DNA from: Caenorhabditis remanei
Lineage: Eukaryota; Nematoda; Chromadorea; Rhabditida; Rhabditidae
Assembly (NCBI RefSeq): GCF_010183535.1
Contig: NC_071331.1
Location: 8,246,001-8,310,000 of the forward strand
Direction of reading: 5' to 3'
DNA length: 64,000 nt
This document shows, piece by piece, positions 24,226 through 36,164 of the stretch. Positions within the stretch are counted from its first letter, which is position 1; the number at the start of each line of letters is the position of its first letter. Position numbers and translations under genes: made by a program. The notes beneath the pieces were generated by a model. The model saw only the letters and a program-made list of their open reading frames with translations. It had not been told where the DNA came from and ran no database searches.

Positions 24226-24376
24226 TATCAGTGCGCGTCGGTCCGATATATGGCTCGGAGAGCAAGTGGTTAGAAGTTGCAGAATTTATAGAACATTATA
24301 AACTGATTGGTGTACGGTACTTCTATTTTACAGTATTCAATATGAATGAGTACAGTCGGAAGATTATTGATGAGTA

Positions 24377-24594
24377 TTTTTTTAAAAATTAAATTTATTG
24401 AGACTAAAATGAAACCATATAGATTCAAAAGACTAGAAACGATCCCTCACGAGACAGTTTCGAGTAGAAAATAGGGATGACATGATACACAGGAAACGGG
24501 GAATGAGAATAAATATAAAAAGGAGGGTAGACAGACAAGTTGGCAAGGGGGAAGAGATAACCGTAAGAAATTAAATGAGAAAAGAATAATATAT
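24377..24594 (-). mobile_element. LINE 3' fragment in GT2 exon 4
   Basis: In minus orientation this is the 3' UTR of the retrotransposon seen at 11415-12270, sharing CCCTCACGAGACAGTTTC and an A-rich tail at the 24377 side. It interrupts GATGAGTAT/CTGAG at the end of exon 4. It is a short, strongly 5'-truncated copy, as is usual for LINE insertions. Target duplication is unclear. Confidence 0.7.
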
Positions 24595-25412
24595 CCGAGG
24601 TGAGAGAAGGGAAATAATGTTTCAAGAAGGGGATTAGTGTTGTTTAGAGAATTCAACTCACTTGTCAGAAAAAAGTTGAAATATTTTCAGAACGGGAGAA
24701 ATCGAGTTGACCGTAATACAATCTGAATACAAAACAATTGATTGGCAGTTTCACCTCCTTCAGATTAATGTAATGTCATTGTCTTCCTCTACTCTTCTTC
24801 TACTTCTCTGACGTTTCAGGAATGTCACCAACGGAGTAAACATCATTCGAAATGGGTTATAAACGTGGATATTGATGAGAGATTGGTTATTTTGGATGAT
24901 AAAATAAAATCAGTTGGAAGTTTACTGAGTGGGTATAATGATACAGTTGCTGAGGTCGGATTTGCGATTCGAAGAATTCAGAAGACGGAGAAACTGCCGG
25001 AAAAATATGAAAGTGATGAGCAGGTGGGTAAATCATTCACATGGAATGACGTCCGACTGGCTCCACGAAATTTGCAATTTTATTGGCTTATTTGATAAAT
25101 TCAACAGAAAAAATTACAAATCAAAAAAACTATGTGACGATGAATGTTGATTTATTGTTTAAAAATGGGAAACAGTTTTTTTTCTGAAAAAAAAGTTTTG
25201 TTTCATGAAGTTTTTATAAACACTGCTTGGACCTTAAAATATGTTGTACTTAGATTTTTCAGATATTCTTCGAAATGGAATTCCTCAAATACAACGTGTC
25301 TTCTCCAATCACTTGGGGTGCCTACAAAACTATTTATCGACCAGAAAAGGTACAAAGTATGACCAATAAAGCAATCAGATAAAAAACGAGTACAGTTATT
25401 AGCAGAGCAATT

Positions 25413-25661
25413 TCGTTACAACTGCGCCCCGCCGCAAACGAGAGAGTATCGGCTAGAGACGCAGAGTTTTTTTCTGGCGCGAAACAGATTTTAACCATTT
25501 TTGATCTATTTTCATAAGTTTTAATTTAAAATCTTCCAATTTCCGAGAGAAATTTGTGCAAAAATAGATCAAAAATGGTTAAAATCTATGTTGCGCCTGA
25601 AAAAACTCTGCGTCTCTCACCGATACTCTCTCGTTTTCGATGGGGCGCAGTTGTAAGAAGG
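25413..25661. mobile_element. Hairpin MITE in GT2 intron 7
   Basis: Inverted arms of about 100 bp start TTACAACTGCGCCCC and end GGGGCGCAGTTGTAA, with GAGAGAGTATCGG and CTCTGCGTCTCT segments inside. The intron is short in GT5 and GT6, so this is an insertion. No clear target duplication is visible. Confidence 0.8.
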
Positions 25662-26303
25662 CGTGAGCTGCATATATTATCTGCATGAAACTGGATATAA
25701 TTTCAAGTTTAGTTTTAATCAACTGTTTCAGAACATCCACCCAACTATTTTAATTTCTCGCTTTTGCTGTTTGACTCGCTTTTTATTTTCAGATATCAGC
25801 AATGTATTATCATTGGGCATATCAAAGGTATCCGGGGACAGTGGCTGAGTATGTGAAAAGTGAAGTTGCGCTGTTCAGGTAAGACCTTTATTGTATGAAT
25901 TATTAAGAACTTTTGATCTCACAGTGTTAAGATTTCTAAGTGAAACATTACAACAGTTTCAGAAAACTTTCAATAGGCATACAATGTATCACAACCATTG
26001 CTTGGGATATAATCACCCTTTCCAATTTCCAGACACTACCGTACCACGGAGAAGAATATCCTTGGCGCTGGATGGCTGACTGATCCAAATTACAAAAACT
26101 TTTCGATTGTTCCGGAAGAGATGAAATTTGCAGAGAAACTGAAGGAGAATGTACTGAAAAAGATCAAATATGTATACGATCAACGGGTTTTGTACTGTGA
26201 GGAGATAGCAGAGATACCGTATGAAGAGTATAAAGAATTTGGACATGACATCTTTAATTGTACATTTCGAAATGAGACTGGTAGTAATAAAAATGTTGAT
26301 TGA

Positions 26304-28104
26304 ATGGAATTTTGTGATTTTTTTCAGATTAAATAATATTTTTAGTGTTTTTGAGAGTTTTCAAATTTGCGACTGAATAATGATCAATATTGTCATGTCG
26401 CACGTAAAATCACGTCTCCGATGCCACGTCCTCATACATATTTGTGGCGATATTGTACAGTTTATCAATCAATTTCTATTTCATACAGTACAGATATTTG
26501 CTTTATATGAAGAATGCAATAATAAAAACGGAATGTGTTCGAATAAACGTTCCACAATTGTATGTTTTGCTCGAAGCATAAAACTTTCAAAGTACGGGTA
26601 GACTTTGCTAAACCCAGCAACCCGGGAAAAAGAAAAGTTGGGAGCAACATATCAAAGTTTCATTCATTCCTCATTTATTAAAAGAGTTTGAAACTGTTTT
26701 TAACTATTTATAGAATATCAACTCACTGTCCGTCATTTTATTGATTTCTAACCTTGCTCAATTGAGTTTGTTAAAATTCGAATCTCTCTTTAAATGTTGA
26801 AACCATCAATTTATTAATGTTTCCTAAATAAAATATGTTTTGAGCAGCAATATCGTAAGTATTAATTTATGCACCGAGATTATCATACTTGCAAACCGGG
26901 CCGACACGGTCAGTCGCGTAATTTGCTTTAAATGCAATATTATGCGCTGAACATTATACCAAAATGTAGATCTCGGTGACTTCTATATCTGTGACTTACT
27001 ACGCTTCGGAAGGCTAGTAGTTGACATGCAGCGGACCAGGAAAAAGTGCCAAAAACGCGAAAATTATTAAAAAAGCCATTCTAGCCCGGGCCGTGGCACA
27101 TTAACGAGTAGTCATCACGTACTAGAACTAGCTACATCCTGGTATCTTTTAGCTCTTAATAACACATTCAAGAAAATTGTGCGCCGGCTAGATAGTATGA
27201 TAGGAATCTGAATATGAAGCAGTGAAGTATCTACAACATCGATCATCACATTGTGGAGATGTTAACTGAATAATTAACAAATTATTAAAGTTTATAAAAT
27301 AAGGTGAGGTGATGGAACCGAAGTTTTTTCGAATAACAGAAAAGTTTAACTTTCTCACATATTAATGATGACGTGGACTTGAGTACTATCAGTGGTATGT
27401 CGGTAGTTTATTTAAATCCGAATTCTTTTAGTTTTCCTGAAAAGATTCTCAACGAAACAAATGAAGAAGATGAGATAACTATTATTTTTTTTCACAAAAT
27501 GTTCCGATTTGAAATGTGGACAGAAACCAAAATGCATTCTCATTCGATAGATTACAATCTGATTTTTTTAATGATATCTTTAAACAATTTCATTGATTGA
27601 TAATTATTCTTATTGACTGGTTGGAACAGAAATATATTTTTGATGTGGGAAATTCACGGATTCGGTTGAAACACTTCTTGAATACTGAACATATTCCAAC
27701 TCAAAGTTTTGGATATCTAATTTCCCACTTTCAACAATAAACCAATGATTCTACATGCCAGCTAGATTTTTTTGAAGTGCTTTCGATTTTACCTTATCTT
27801 AAAATTCTATCCATTCCTATTCTATCAGAAACTTGCAAAAATCCAACAAAAAAAATTTCAGATTGAAACATGATAAGTGGATCTCCGACTTTTGGAAGTG
27901 GCCAAGAAGTAGAATGTTTTGGTTCCGACGAGAAATCTGGATAAAATGTACAGGTGATATTTTTTCATACATTTTCAGATGAATTTTAGAGAGTCTGTAA
28001 AATTTTACTCCTATAATTTTTAATGTTTGGTTACCATCAATAAGATGATCCCAGAAGAATAATATTTTGAAAACGAAAAGAAGAATTTTGCAAATCAGCT
28101 TACC
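26304..28104. other. Spacer between GT2 and GT3
   Basis: 26305-26400 is the GT92 3' flank. 27040-27830 is a diverged copy of the spacer at 10440-11400. No gene is recognised. Short frames have no counterpart in the other copies. Confidence 0.5.
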
Positions 28105-28380
28105 AGAGTTGTCATCACAAAAATTGTCCTTCTGAAACATGAAACATTTTGAAACGTTCTTGCTAAACATCAGCACCAACACTTAGATCAGGATTAGCGA
28201 TCCGTTCCGAAAAATTTCAATTTTCTCCCAAATGTGAAACATCAATTGATCCGGCGAATAGATAAATGAACACGAAAAAATTCGATCCAGACTAAAATGT
28301 TCTTTTCCAAACACCAAGATTGGACAAGATTGAGAATTTTCTTTTGTTAGCACATTTGTTCTCATAAATTAAAGTTCCTC
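28105..28380 (+). promoter_or_regulatory. Conserved GT92 upstream block of GT3
   Basis: Same block as upstream of GT1, GT5 and GT6. It ends about 70 bp before the ATGATG mini-exon. Confidence 0.55.
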
Positions 28381-28447
28381 TACTACTTGCCTGCTTCTTC
28401 TAGTAGGCTTCTACACTCTCCACTATTGTAATGACGGCATATTTACA

Positions 28448-31041
28448 ATGATGGTAAATGAATTTATAATGTGGTACGATTGTAAATTGTCAGTGTAATT
28501 ACAGATGACATGTTATCGAAACAGTGTTAAATGTATGCTACTTTTGTTTTTCATGGGATTGGCTGCATTGAATACTTATAGTTATTGGAGGGATAGTCTA
28601 AACGTGAATATCCTAAATACTAGTATGCATCCAGATGTTACTGTAGAACAGAGGTGAGTGAAACAGAAAAATTTTAAAGAGAATCACACTCGAAACTTTT
28701 TATTCGACTAAAAAATATAAATCAATTTCCAGTTCTATTACTCCATTCCAATGCCCGTTTGAATCCTGGAACCAAGTACATTCTGATATTGTTCCAAATG
28801 AGAATCTACATCTGGAATGGATTCAAAATAATATCTCACGACGAGACAATATTTTGGAATCACAAATCCGACTTTTGTCTTCTTTCGTCTATTTGGATCA
28901 TATTTCAATTACAACTAATTCACAGAGGAGTTATGGGTAAGAACTGGATTTTCCAAAGCGACTTCAATAATCTGTTCCATTGAAATTTCGAAAAGTTTCT
29001 GAAACAAATATGCTTCATTATCTCACTGCCTACATTTCGGTAGTTTTTTATATACATCCGTGACTGTTTTCAGCCAAAAAGTCTACTGTCGCTACTTCAA
29101 CTGCCTCCGTGAAGAGGTCTCCAACTCCTCGTATCAATCAATATTTTTCCCAATGAATGTAATCAGATGTCCGAGAAGAATTGGTGTGAAATATATGTCG
29201 ATTAGTTTTGATTCGGAAGAGATACCACAAGAACCGATTCCACTTGTCTATAGAGTTTTTGAGGGTGAGACTTTGAAATCCGCGTTCCAACTGAACAAGT
29301 TAAAATTATATGTTTCAAATAAGGAATTTGAAACCGTGGACTATTGGAAGAATGTTTCCCTAGGCATATTTTCTTGCTTCAAACTAAATCTTCTTCACTT
29401 CAGCTCCAACTCGACTTTCCATGTTTCAGCGCCAATCCACGAGGTATCAGTATGCGTCGGTCCGATATACGGCTCGGAGAGCAAGTGGTTAGAAGTTGCA
29501 GAGTTTATGGAACATTATAAACTGATTGGTGTACGGTACTTCTATTTTACAGTATTCAATATGAATGAGTACAGTCGGAAGATTATTGATGAGTATCTGA
29601 GGTAAGATTACAAGGGAAATAATGTTTCAAGAAAGGGATTAGTGTTGTTTAGAGAATTCAACTCACTTGTCAGAAAAAAGTTGTAATATTTTCAGAACAG
29701 GAGAAATCGAGTTGACCGTAATCCAATCTGAATACAAAACAATTGATTGGCAGTTTCATCTCCTCCAGATTAATGTAATTTCATTGTCTTCCTCTACTGT
29801 CTCTATTTATTTGACTATCCAGGAATGCCACCAACGGAGTAAACATCATTCGAAATGGGTTATAAACGTGGATATTGATGAGAGATTGGTTATTTTGGAT
29901 GATAAAATAAAATCAGTTGGAAGTTTATTGAGTGGATATAATGATACAGTTGCTGAGGTCGGATTTGCGATTCGAAGAATTCAGAAGACGGAAAAACTGC
30001 CGGAAAAATATGAAAGTGATGAGCAGGTGGGTGTATTATTCAATCAGAGAACTATAATTCAAGAAGAATGATGTCACGGCAAATTTTTATTTATTAATAA
30101 AGATGAGAAACAGTTGATTTTTTGCTAGCCAAAAATCTTTTGTTTCATGTAGTTTTTATAAAAAATGTCCGAGACGTAAAAGCTACACCCCTTTCATTTC
30201 CAGATTATATCCGAAATGGAATTCCTCAAATACAACGTGTCTTCTCCAGTCACTGAGAAACTGCCGGAAAAATATGAAAGTGATGAGCAGGTGGGTAAAT
30301 CATTCACATGGAATGACTCCCGACTGGCTCCACGAAATTTGCAATTTTATTGGCTTATTTGATAGGTTCAACAGAAAAAATTACAAATCTAAAGAACTAT
30401 GTGACGATGAATGTTGATTTATTTAAAAAAAAAAGGGAAACAGTTTTTTTCTGAAAAAAAAAAGTTTTGTTTCATGAAGTTTTTATAAACACTTCTTGGA
30501 CCTTAAAAAATGTTGTACTTAGATTTTTCAGATATTCTTCGAAATGGAATTCCTCAAATACAACGTGTCTTCTTCAATCACTTGGGGTGCCTACAAAACG
30601 ATTTATCGACCGGTAAAGGTTCCGTAAAGAAATAAGCAATCAAACATATAACCGGTACAGCTATTACCTGCATGAAACTGGATATTCTTTTTCAAATTTC
30701 ATTTCTAATCAACTGTTTCAGAACAATGACTTCCGTAGCACTGAGAAAAATATCCTTGGATCAGGATGGCTGACTGATCCAAATTACAAAAACTTTTCAA
30801 TTGTTCCGGAAGAAACGAAATTCGCAGAGAAACTGAAGGAGAATGTATTAAAAAAATCAAATATGTATACGATCAACGGGTTTTGTACTGTGAAGAGATA
30901 GCAGAGATACCGTATGAAGAGTATAAAGAATTTGGACATGACATCTTTAATTGTATATTTCGAAATGAGACTGGTAGTAATAAAAGTGTTGATTGAATGG
31001 AATTTTGTTTTATTTTATTAAAAGAACATTTTTAGTGTTTC
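28448..31041 (+). pseudogene. GT3: GT92 gene with rearranged 3' exons
   Basis: Mini-exon 28448-28453, exon 1 28505-28653, exon 2 28733-28936, exon 3 29074-29264, exon 4 29430-29601, exon 5 29696-29774 and exon 6 29823-30026 are all intact and in phase. They give the anchor, the VCVGPIYGSESKWLEV segment and DIDE. Then exon 7 is duplicated. Copy 7a (30204-30290) is a hybrid whose second half repeats the end of exon 6, still in frame and still 87 nt. Copy 7b (30532-30618) is normal apart from two substitutions. Exon 8 is deleted. Exon 9 begins within its 5' part after a new acceptor at 30721 and stays in frame until one A is missing from a run of eight (about 30850), giving an early stop. Two further exon-9 copies follow. 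The catalytic core may be translated, but the C-terminus is broken unless a downstream exon 9 copy is used. Confidence 0.8.
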
Positions 31042-31690
31042 TGAGTGTTTTTAAATAAACGACTGAATAACGACCAACTGACTGATCCAAATTACAAAAA
31101 CTTTTCAATTGTTCCGGAAGAAACGAAATTCGCTGAGAAACTGAAGGAGAATGTATTAAAAAAAATCAAATATGTATACGATCAACGGGTTTTGTACTGT
31201 GAAGAGATAGCAGAGATACCGTATGAAGAGTATAAAGAATTTGGACATGACATCTTTAATTGTACATTTCGAAATGAAACTGGTAGTAATAAAAGTGTTG
31301 ATTGAATGGAATTTTGTTTTATTTTATTAAAAGAACATTTTTAGTGTTTCTGAGTGTTTTTAAATAAACGACTGAATAACGACCAACTGACTGATCCAAA
31401 TTACAAAAACTTTTCAATTGTTCCGGAAGAAACGAAATTCGCTGAGAAACTGAAGGAGAATGTATTAAAAAAAATCAAATATGTATACGATCAACGGGTT
31501 TTGTACTGTGAAGAGATAGCAGAGATACCGTATGAAGAGTATAAAGAATTTGGACATGACATCTTTAATTGTACATTTCGAAATGAAACTGGTAGTAATA
31601 AAAGTGTTGATTGAATGGAATTTTGTTTTATTTTATTAAAAGAACATTTTTAGTGTTTCTGAGTGTTTTTAAATAAACGACTGAATAACG
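30770..31690 (+). repeat. 309-bp tandem repeat of GT92 exon 9 and 3' flank
   Basis: Three consecutive units spaced by 309 bp each carry most of exon 9 (PNYKNFSIVPEETKF to the stop) and the 3' flank. The first has a run of seven A and is frameshifted. The second (frame 31045-31305) and third (31354-31614) have eight A and read to the normal stop. GT4 has two units, both with seven A. Confidence 0.9.
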
Positions 31691-32035
31691 ACCAATATTG
31701 TGTTGAATCTTACTCATTTCTTCGACATGCTGAAAAATCCTTATAGAGAAAATTGAGAAAAGTTTGATTCACTGTTTCTTATAATTAATTTTGGAGATTT
31801 TCTAATGGTCCAATACCTGTGAAGCGCAGATCAAAATCAATTGTTAGTTATCTGAAAAATTGGAAAAATGTTTATGCCGGTCTTAATTTCTCTTCATTTA
31901 CGTTTGCTTCTTTGTCAGAGATTATAACATTCGAGGAGTGTATAGAGAACATGTTCAAAGAGTATAACTTTTTTCTTTACGGTTTCAATGTGGCATCATC
32001 TTTGTAATGGAACTTTCCGTTAAGTGCAACGTACT
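31691..32035 (+). promoter_or_regulatory. Remnant of DB 5' flank
   Basis: Matches about 40150-40560 (5' flank of DB4), including the AGTTATCTGAAAAA and GAGTGTATAGAGA words. No DB exon follows; a 2-kb insertion takes its place. Confidence 0.5.
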
Positions 32036-32801
32036 CGTTTATAATAATAACAAAATCACCCCCTCTCTTTAAATCACGTTGGTATAAGGATGCCGATTTC
32101 GGTAGGCGGAGCTTCGCCAAAATTGTCGAATATGATGTCAAAAATTTTGTCCCGCTTTTGTTTTTTGAATGACTTCTTTCGTTGTAAAGATTTTCGAAAA
32201 TTTCTTTTTTGTACTTATTTCATAAGTTAAAACGTATGTGGCGACTTAGAGGGGGTCGGTTCGGAGTATTCAGTGCAAAGTTATGAGCGCAAAACCGAGA
32301 GCAACTTTTTCCTCTAAAATAAATGGCTTGAGAAATTCTCGATTTTCGTCGATTCCTACTTCTTATGGCTCCAGCTTTGAACATTTCTGGGGGATTTTTT
32401 AGACTTAAGGTCTCTGAAAATCTGGCTATCGATAGATGTAAAAATTATTTGGATATCTGGAAAAATGAGATTTACAGCCATAAAAGTGTGAGCACAACTT
32501 TTTTTCTCGATTTTTCACTTTTCTCTTCATAACTCGAGTTGTACTGAACCGAGAACTTTGGAATTTGGTACAGTTATGTAACTTGGCATGGGGCAGATGG
32601 CTAAAAAATCAGATTTCAAATCCGATCTAATAGCTTCGAGTTACACTCAAATAACCTCAAAAAATGAGCAAATTTAAAAATTACGTAAAAATCACGTGAC
32701 GTAATGGATAATGGTGTTTTAAATTTCAAGGTTTTTTTTTACTTTTTCAAAAATCATTTCTTAAATTATTTTTCTCATTTCTTAATTTATTTATGCAGAA
32801 T

Positions 32802-33367
32802 GGTCCGTCAATCTAAAGCGCAAACAGATAATCGAAAGGAAAGTTTAAAAAATCAAGAAAAAAAGTTGAGCTCACACGGCGAAGCTCCGGCCAGGATACG
32901 GCGTTTATGCCGTTCGTTGGCCGGACCTTGGAATGCTTACTTACGCAGATCCATGTTGGCTCATTATTTGTTCAGTTTTTTATTATAATTTTCATATTTT
33001 CACTCTACTTTCGAATTATTTACAGATTCGAGATGTATAAACGACAAAAAAGAAGTCAAACACTAGGTAAGTGATATTTACAGTAAGAAATTTGAGAAGC
33101 TGTAGTCGGAAATTTTAGAAAAGGACGACATTGAGAACAGTTCTGGAAATCAAGAAGACGGCAGGCCCATCCCCTGGCAGTGGAAACTTTCATTTCAGAA
33201 AGGTAACCATCTCCCAAATTTTTCTATAATTTAGACTTTTTTTTCAGCGAGGAAGTTCGAAACGCGCCATGTCTGGACCTGCTCATAAGAAAACGACATC
33301 AACTTCGATGGAATTGAGCGACACTGTAGATGAGGAAGACGATCACTTCGATGAGAGCAACGAATAA
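32802..33367 (+). CDS. Small orphan gene or gene remnant
   Basis: Not recognised. Possible exons: from ATG 32802 (MVRQSKAQTDNRKESLK, basic), a 41-nt exon ending TAG/GTAAG (about 33026-33066), an exon at about 33118-33202 and a last exon from 33248 to the TAA at 33365-33367. Good worm splice signals surround them, and AATAAA lies about 80 nt downstream. The last two exons join in phase 0 to give a Ser-rich then acidic C-terminus (VDEEDDHFDESNE). That frame is closed by the preceding TAG, so the model does not run cleanly end to end. It could be a decayed transposon gene. Confidence 0.3.
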
Positions 33368-33509
33368 GGAAATGAGGAGGGCCCAAAATCAATTCTAATT
33401 TGTTACTCCGATTGTTACACATAATTTTTGTTGTTAAATTGGTTTTTTAATAAATATTATTATTCAAAAATCGATAACCTGATCAGGAACCGAGGGGGGA
33501 AGGAAGGGA

Positions 33510-33700
33510 CAGCGGCCTAGAATCGGCGTTAACGCCACCTCAAAATCCGGCGTTAGCGCCGCTTGATTCGGCGCTTTCGCCGGGTAAATCGGCCGGAGCG
33601 CCGGCGACCACCGGCGTCACTTCGGCGCGCGCGCCGATTTTGGCAGCGCTCGCGCCGATTTGGGCGGCGATATCGCCGAAAATTCTCTGAGCAGTATTTT
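33510..33700. repeat. Cluster of GC-rich short palindromes
   Basis: At least six self-complementary words in about 190 bp: GGCGTTAACGCC, CGGCGTTAGCGCCG, CGGCGCTTTCGCCG, CGGCGCGCGCGCCG, AGCGCTCGCGCCG-type and GGCGATATCGCC. The local GC content is far above its surroundings. Confidence 0.8.
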
Positions 33701-33988
33701 TGGCTAACAACACCCAAATGACCTCTTATGAAAATTGAAACAAAAGTGCTCATGACGGGGGTGTCCCCGTGTTGACTTTCTTCTCACTTCTCACTTTTTT
33801 AATTTCAAAAAACTGATTGGTTAGCGTTCTGTTTGATTAGTCTGATAGAGTGGAGAGAAGAATGACGTAATGTTGGTTGATTGGTCTTTAAATGTTTGAG
33901 TTTGATACTCTATTTTTTAACTGAAAAGTAGCTTTTTACATATTTGAGTAATGTTTCATTAAATTAGTAAGTTCATAAAGTTTTGAAA

Positions 33989-36164
33989 CGTATCAATCAA
34001 TATTTTTCCCAATGAATGTAATCAGATGTCCGAGAAGAATTGGTGTGAAATATATGTCGATTAGTTTTGATTCGGAAGAGATACCACAAGAACCGATTCC
34101 ACTTGTCTATAGAGTTTTTGAGGGTGAGACTTTGAAATCCGCGTTCCAACTGAACAAGTTAAAATTATATGTTTCAAATAAGGAATTTGAAACCGTGGAC
34201 TATTGGAAGAATGTTTCCCTAGGCATATTTTCTTGCTTCAAACTAAATCTTCTTCACTTCAGCTCCAACTCGACTTTCCATGTTTCAGCGCCAATCCACG
34301 AGGTATCAGTATGCGTCGGTCCGATATACGGCTCGGAGAGCAAGTGGTTAGAAGTTGCAGAGTTTATGGAACATTATAAACTGATTGGTGTACGGTACTT
34401 CTATTTTACAGTATTCAATATGAATGAGTACAGTCGGAAGATTATTGATGAGTATCTGAGGTAAGATTACAAGGGAAATAATGTTTCAAGAAAGGGATTA
34501 GTGTTGTTTAGAGAATTCAACTCACTTGTCAGAAAAAAGTTGTAATATTTTCAGAACAGGAGAAATCGAGTTGACCGTAATCCAATCTGAATACAAAACA
34601 ATTGATTGGCAGTTTCATCTCCTCCAGATTAATGTAATTTCATTGTCTTCCTCTACTGTCTCTATTTATTTGACTATCCAGGAATGCCACCAACGGAGTA
34701 AACATCATTCGAAATGGGTTATAAACGTGGATATTGATGAGAGATTGGTTATTTTGGATGATAAAATAAAATCAGTTGGAAGTTTATTGAGTGGATATAA
34801 TGATACAGTTGCTGAGGTCGGATTTGCGATTCGAAGAATTCAGAAGACGGAAAAACTGCCGGAAAAATATGAAAGTGATGAGCAGGTGGGTGTATTATTC
34901 AATCAGAGAACTATAATTCAAGAAGAATGATGTCACGGCAAATTTTTATTTATTAATAAAGATGAGAAACAGTTGATTTTTTGCTAGCCAAAAATCTTTT
35001 GTTTCATGTAGTTTTTATAAAAAATGTCCGAGACGTAAAAGCTACACCCCTTTCATTTCCAGATTATATCCGAAATGGAATTCCTCAAATACAACGTGTC
35101 TTCTCCAGTCACTGAGAAACTGCCGGAAAAATATGAAAGTGATGAGCAGGTGGGTAAATCATTCACATGGAATGACTCCCGACTGGCTCCACGAAATTTG
35201 CAATTTTATTGGCTTATTTGATAGGTTCAACAGAAAAAATTACAAATCTAAAGAACTATGTGACGATGAATGTTGATTTATTTAAAAAAAAAAGGGAAAC
35301 AGTTTTTTTCTGAAAAAAAAAAGTTTTGTTTCATGAAGTTTTTATAAACACTTCTTGGACCTTAAAAAATGTTGTACTTAGATTTTTCAGATATTCTTCG
35401 AAATGGAATTCCTCAAATACAACGTGTCTTCTCCAATCACTTGGGGTGCCTACAAAACGATTTATCGACCGGTAAAGGTTCCGTAAAGAAATAAGCAATC
35501 AAACATATAACCGGTACAGCTATTACCTGCATGAAACTGGATATTCTTTTTCAAATTTCATTTCTAATCAACTGTTTCAGAACAATGACTTCCGTAGCAC
35601 TGAGAAAAATATCCTTGGATCAGGATGGCTGACTGATCCAAATTACAAAAACTTTTCAATTGTTCCGGAAGAAACGAAATTCGCAGAGAAACTGAAGGAG
35701 AATGTATTAAAAAAATCAAATATGTATACGATCAACGGGTTTTGTACTGTGAAGAGATAGCAGAGATACCGTATGAAGAGTATAAAGAATTTGGACATGA
35801 CATCTTTAATTGTATATTTCGAAATGAAACTGGTAGTAATAAAAGTGTTGATTGAATGGAATTTTGTTTTATTTTATTAAAAGAACATTTTTAGTGTTTC
35901 TGAGTGTTTTTAAATAAACGACTGAATAACGACCAACTGACTGATCCAAATTACAAAAACTTTTCAATTGTTCCGGAAGAAACGAAATTCGCAGAGAAAC
36001 TGAAGGAGAATGTATTAAAAAAATCAAATATGTATACGATCAACGGGTTTTGTACTGTGAAGAGATAGCAGAGATACCGTATGAAGAGTATAAAGAATTT
36101 GGACATGACATCTTTAATTGTACATTTCGAAATGAAACTGGTAGTAATAAAAGTGTTGATTGAA
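33989..36164 (+). pseudogene. GT4: 5'-truncated near-identical copy of GT3
   Basis: It begins abruptly inside exon 3 and follows GT3 base for base at an offset of 4859, with only a few differences (for example CTTCTCCAATC at about 35430 against CTTCTTCAATC in GT3). It repeats the hybrid exon 7a, exon 7b, the exon 8 deletion and the seven-A frameshift in exon 9, then has one further exon 9 unit (35939-36164), also frameshifted. It lacks anchor, exons 1-2 and half of exon 3. It is clearly a recent segmental duplication of GT3. Confidence 0.85.

Larger units (their letters stand above)
24226..26303 (+). pseudogene. GT2: GT92 gene lacking exons 1-3
   Basis: The upstream block joins the middle of exon 4 (24226-24376), so mini-exon, membrane anchor and exons 2-3 are missing. 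Exon 4 is cut by a LINE 3' fragment just before its donor. Exons 5 (24691-24769), 6 (24820-25023), 7 (25263-25349), 8 (25793-25878) and 9 (26033-26303) are intact, in phase and stop-free. They retain the DIDE metal-binding motif (exon 6) and the normal C-terminus. Intron 7 carries a hairpin insertion (25413-25661). Without anchor and start it is not expected to make a working enzyme. Confidence 0.85.
32036..33988. mobile_element. 2-kb insertion of unlike sequence between GT3 and GT4
   Basis: It has no similarity to the DB or GT92 units. It holds an orphan multi-exon frame (32802-33367), scattered GGCG-to-CGCC palindromes (for example GGCGGAGCTTCGCC at about 32116) and a dense palindrome cluster at 33510-33700. 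Inverted ends were not found, so the class is unknown. It separates the two near-identical GT3/GT4 segments. Confidence 0.5.
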
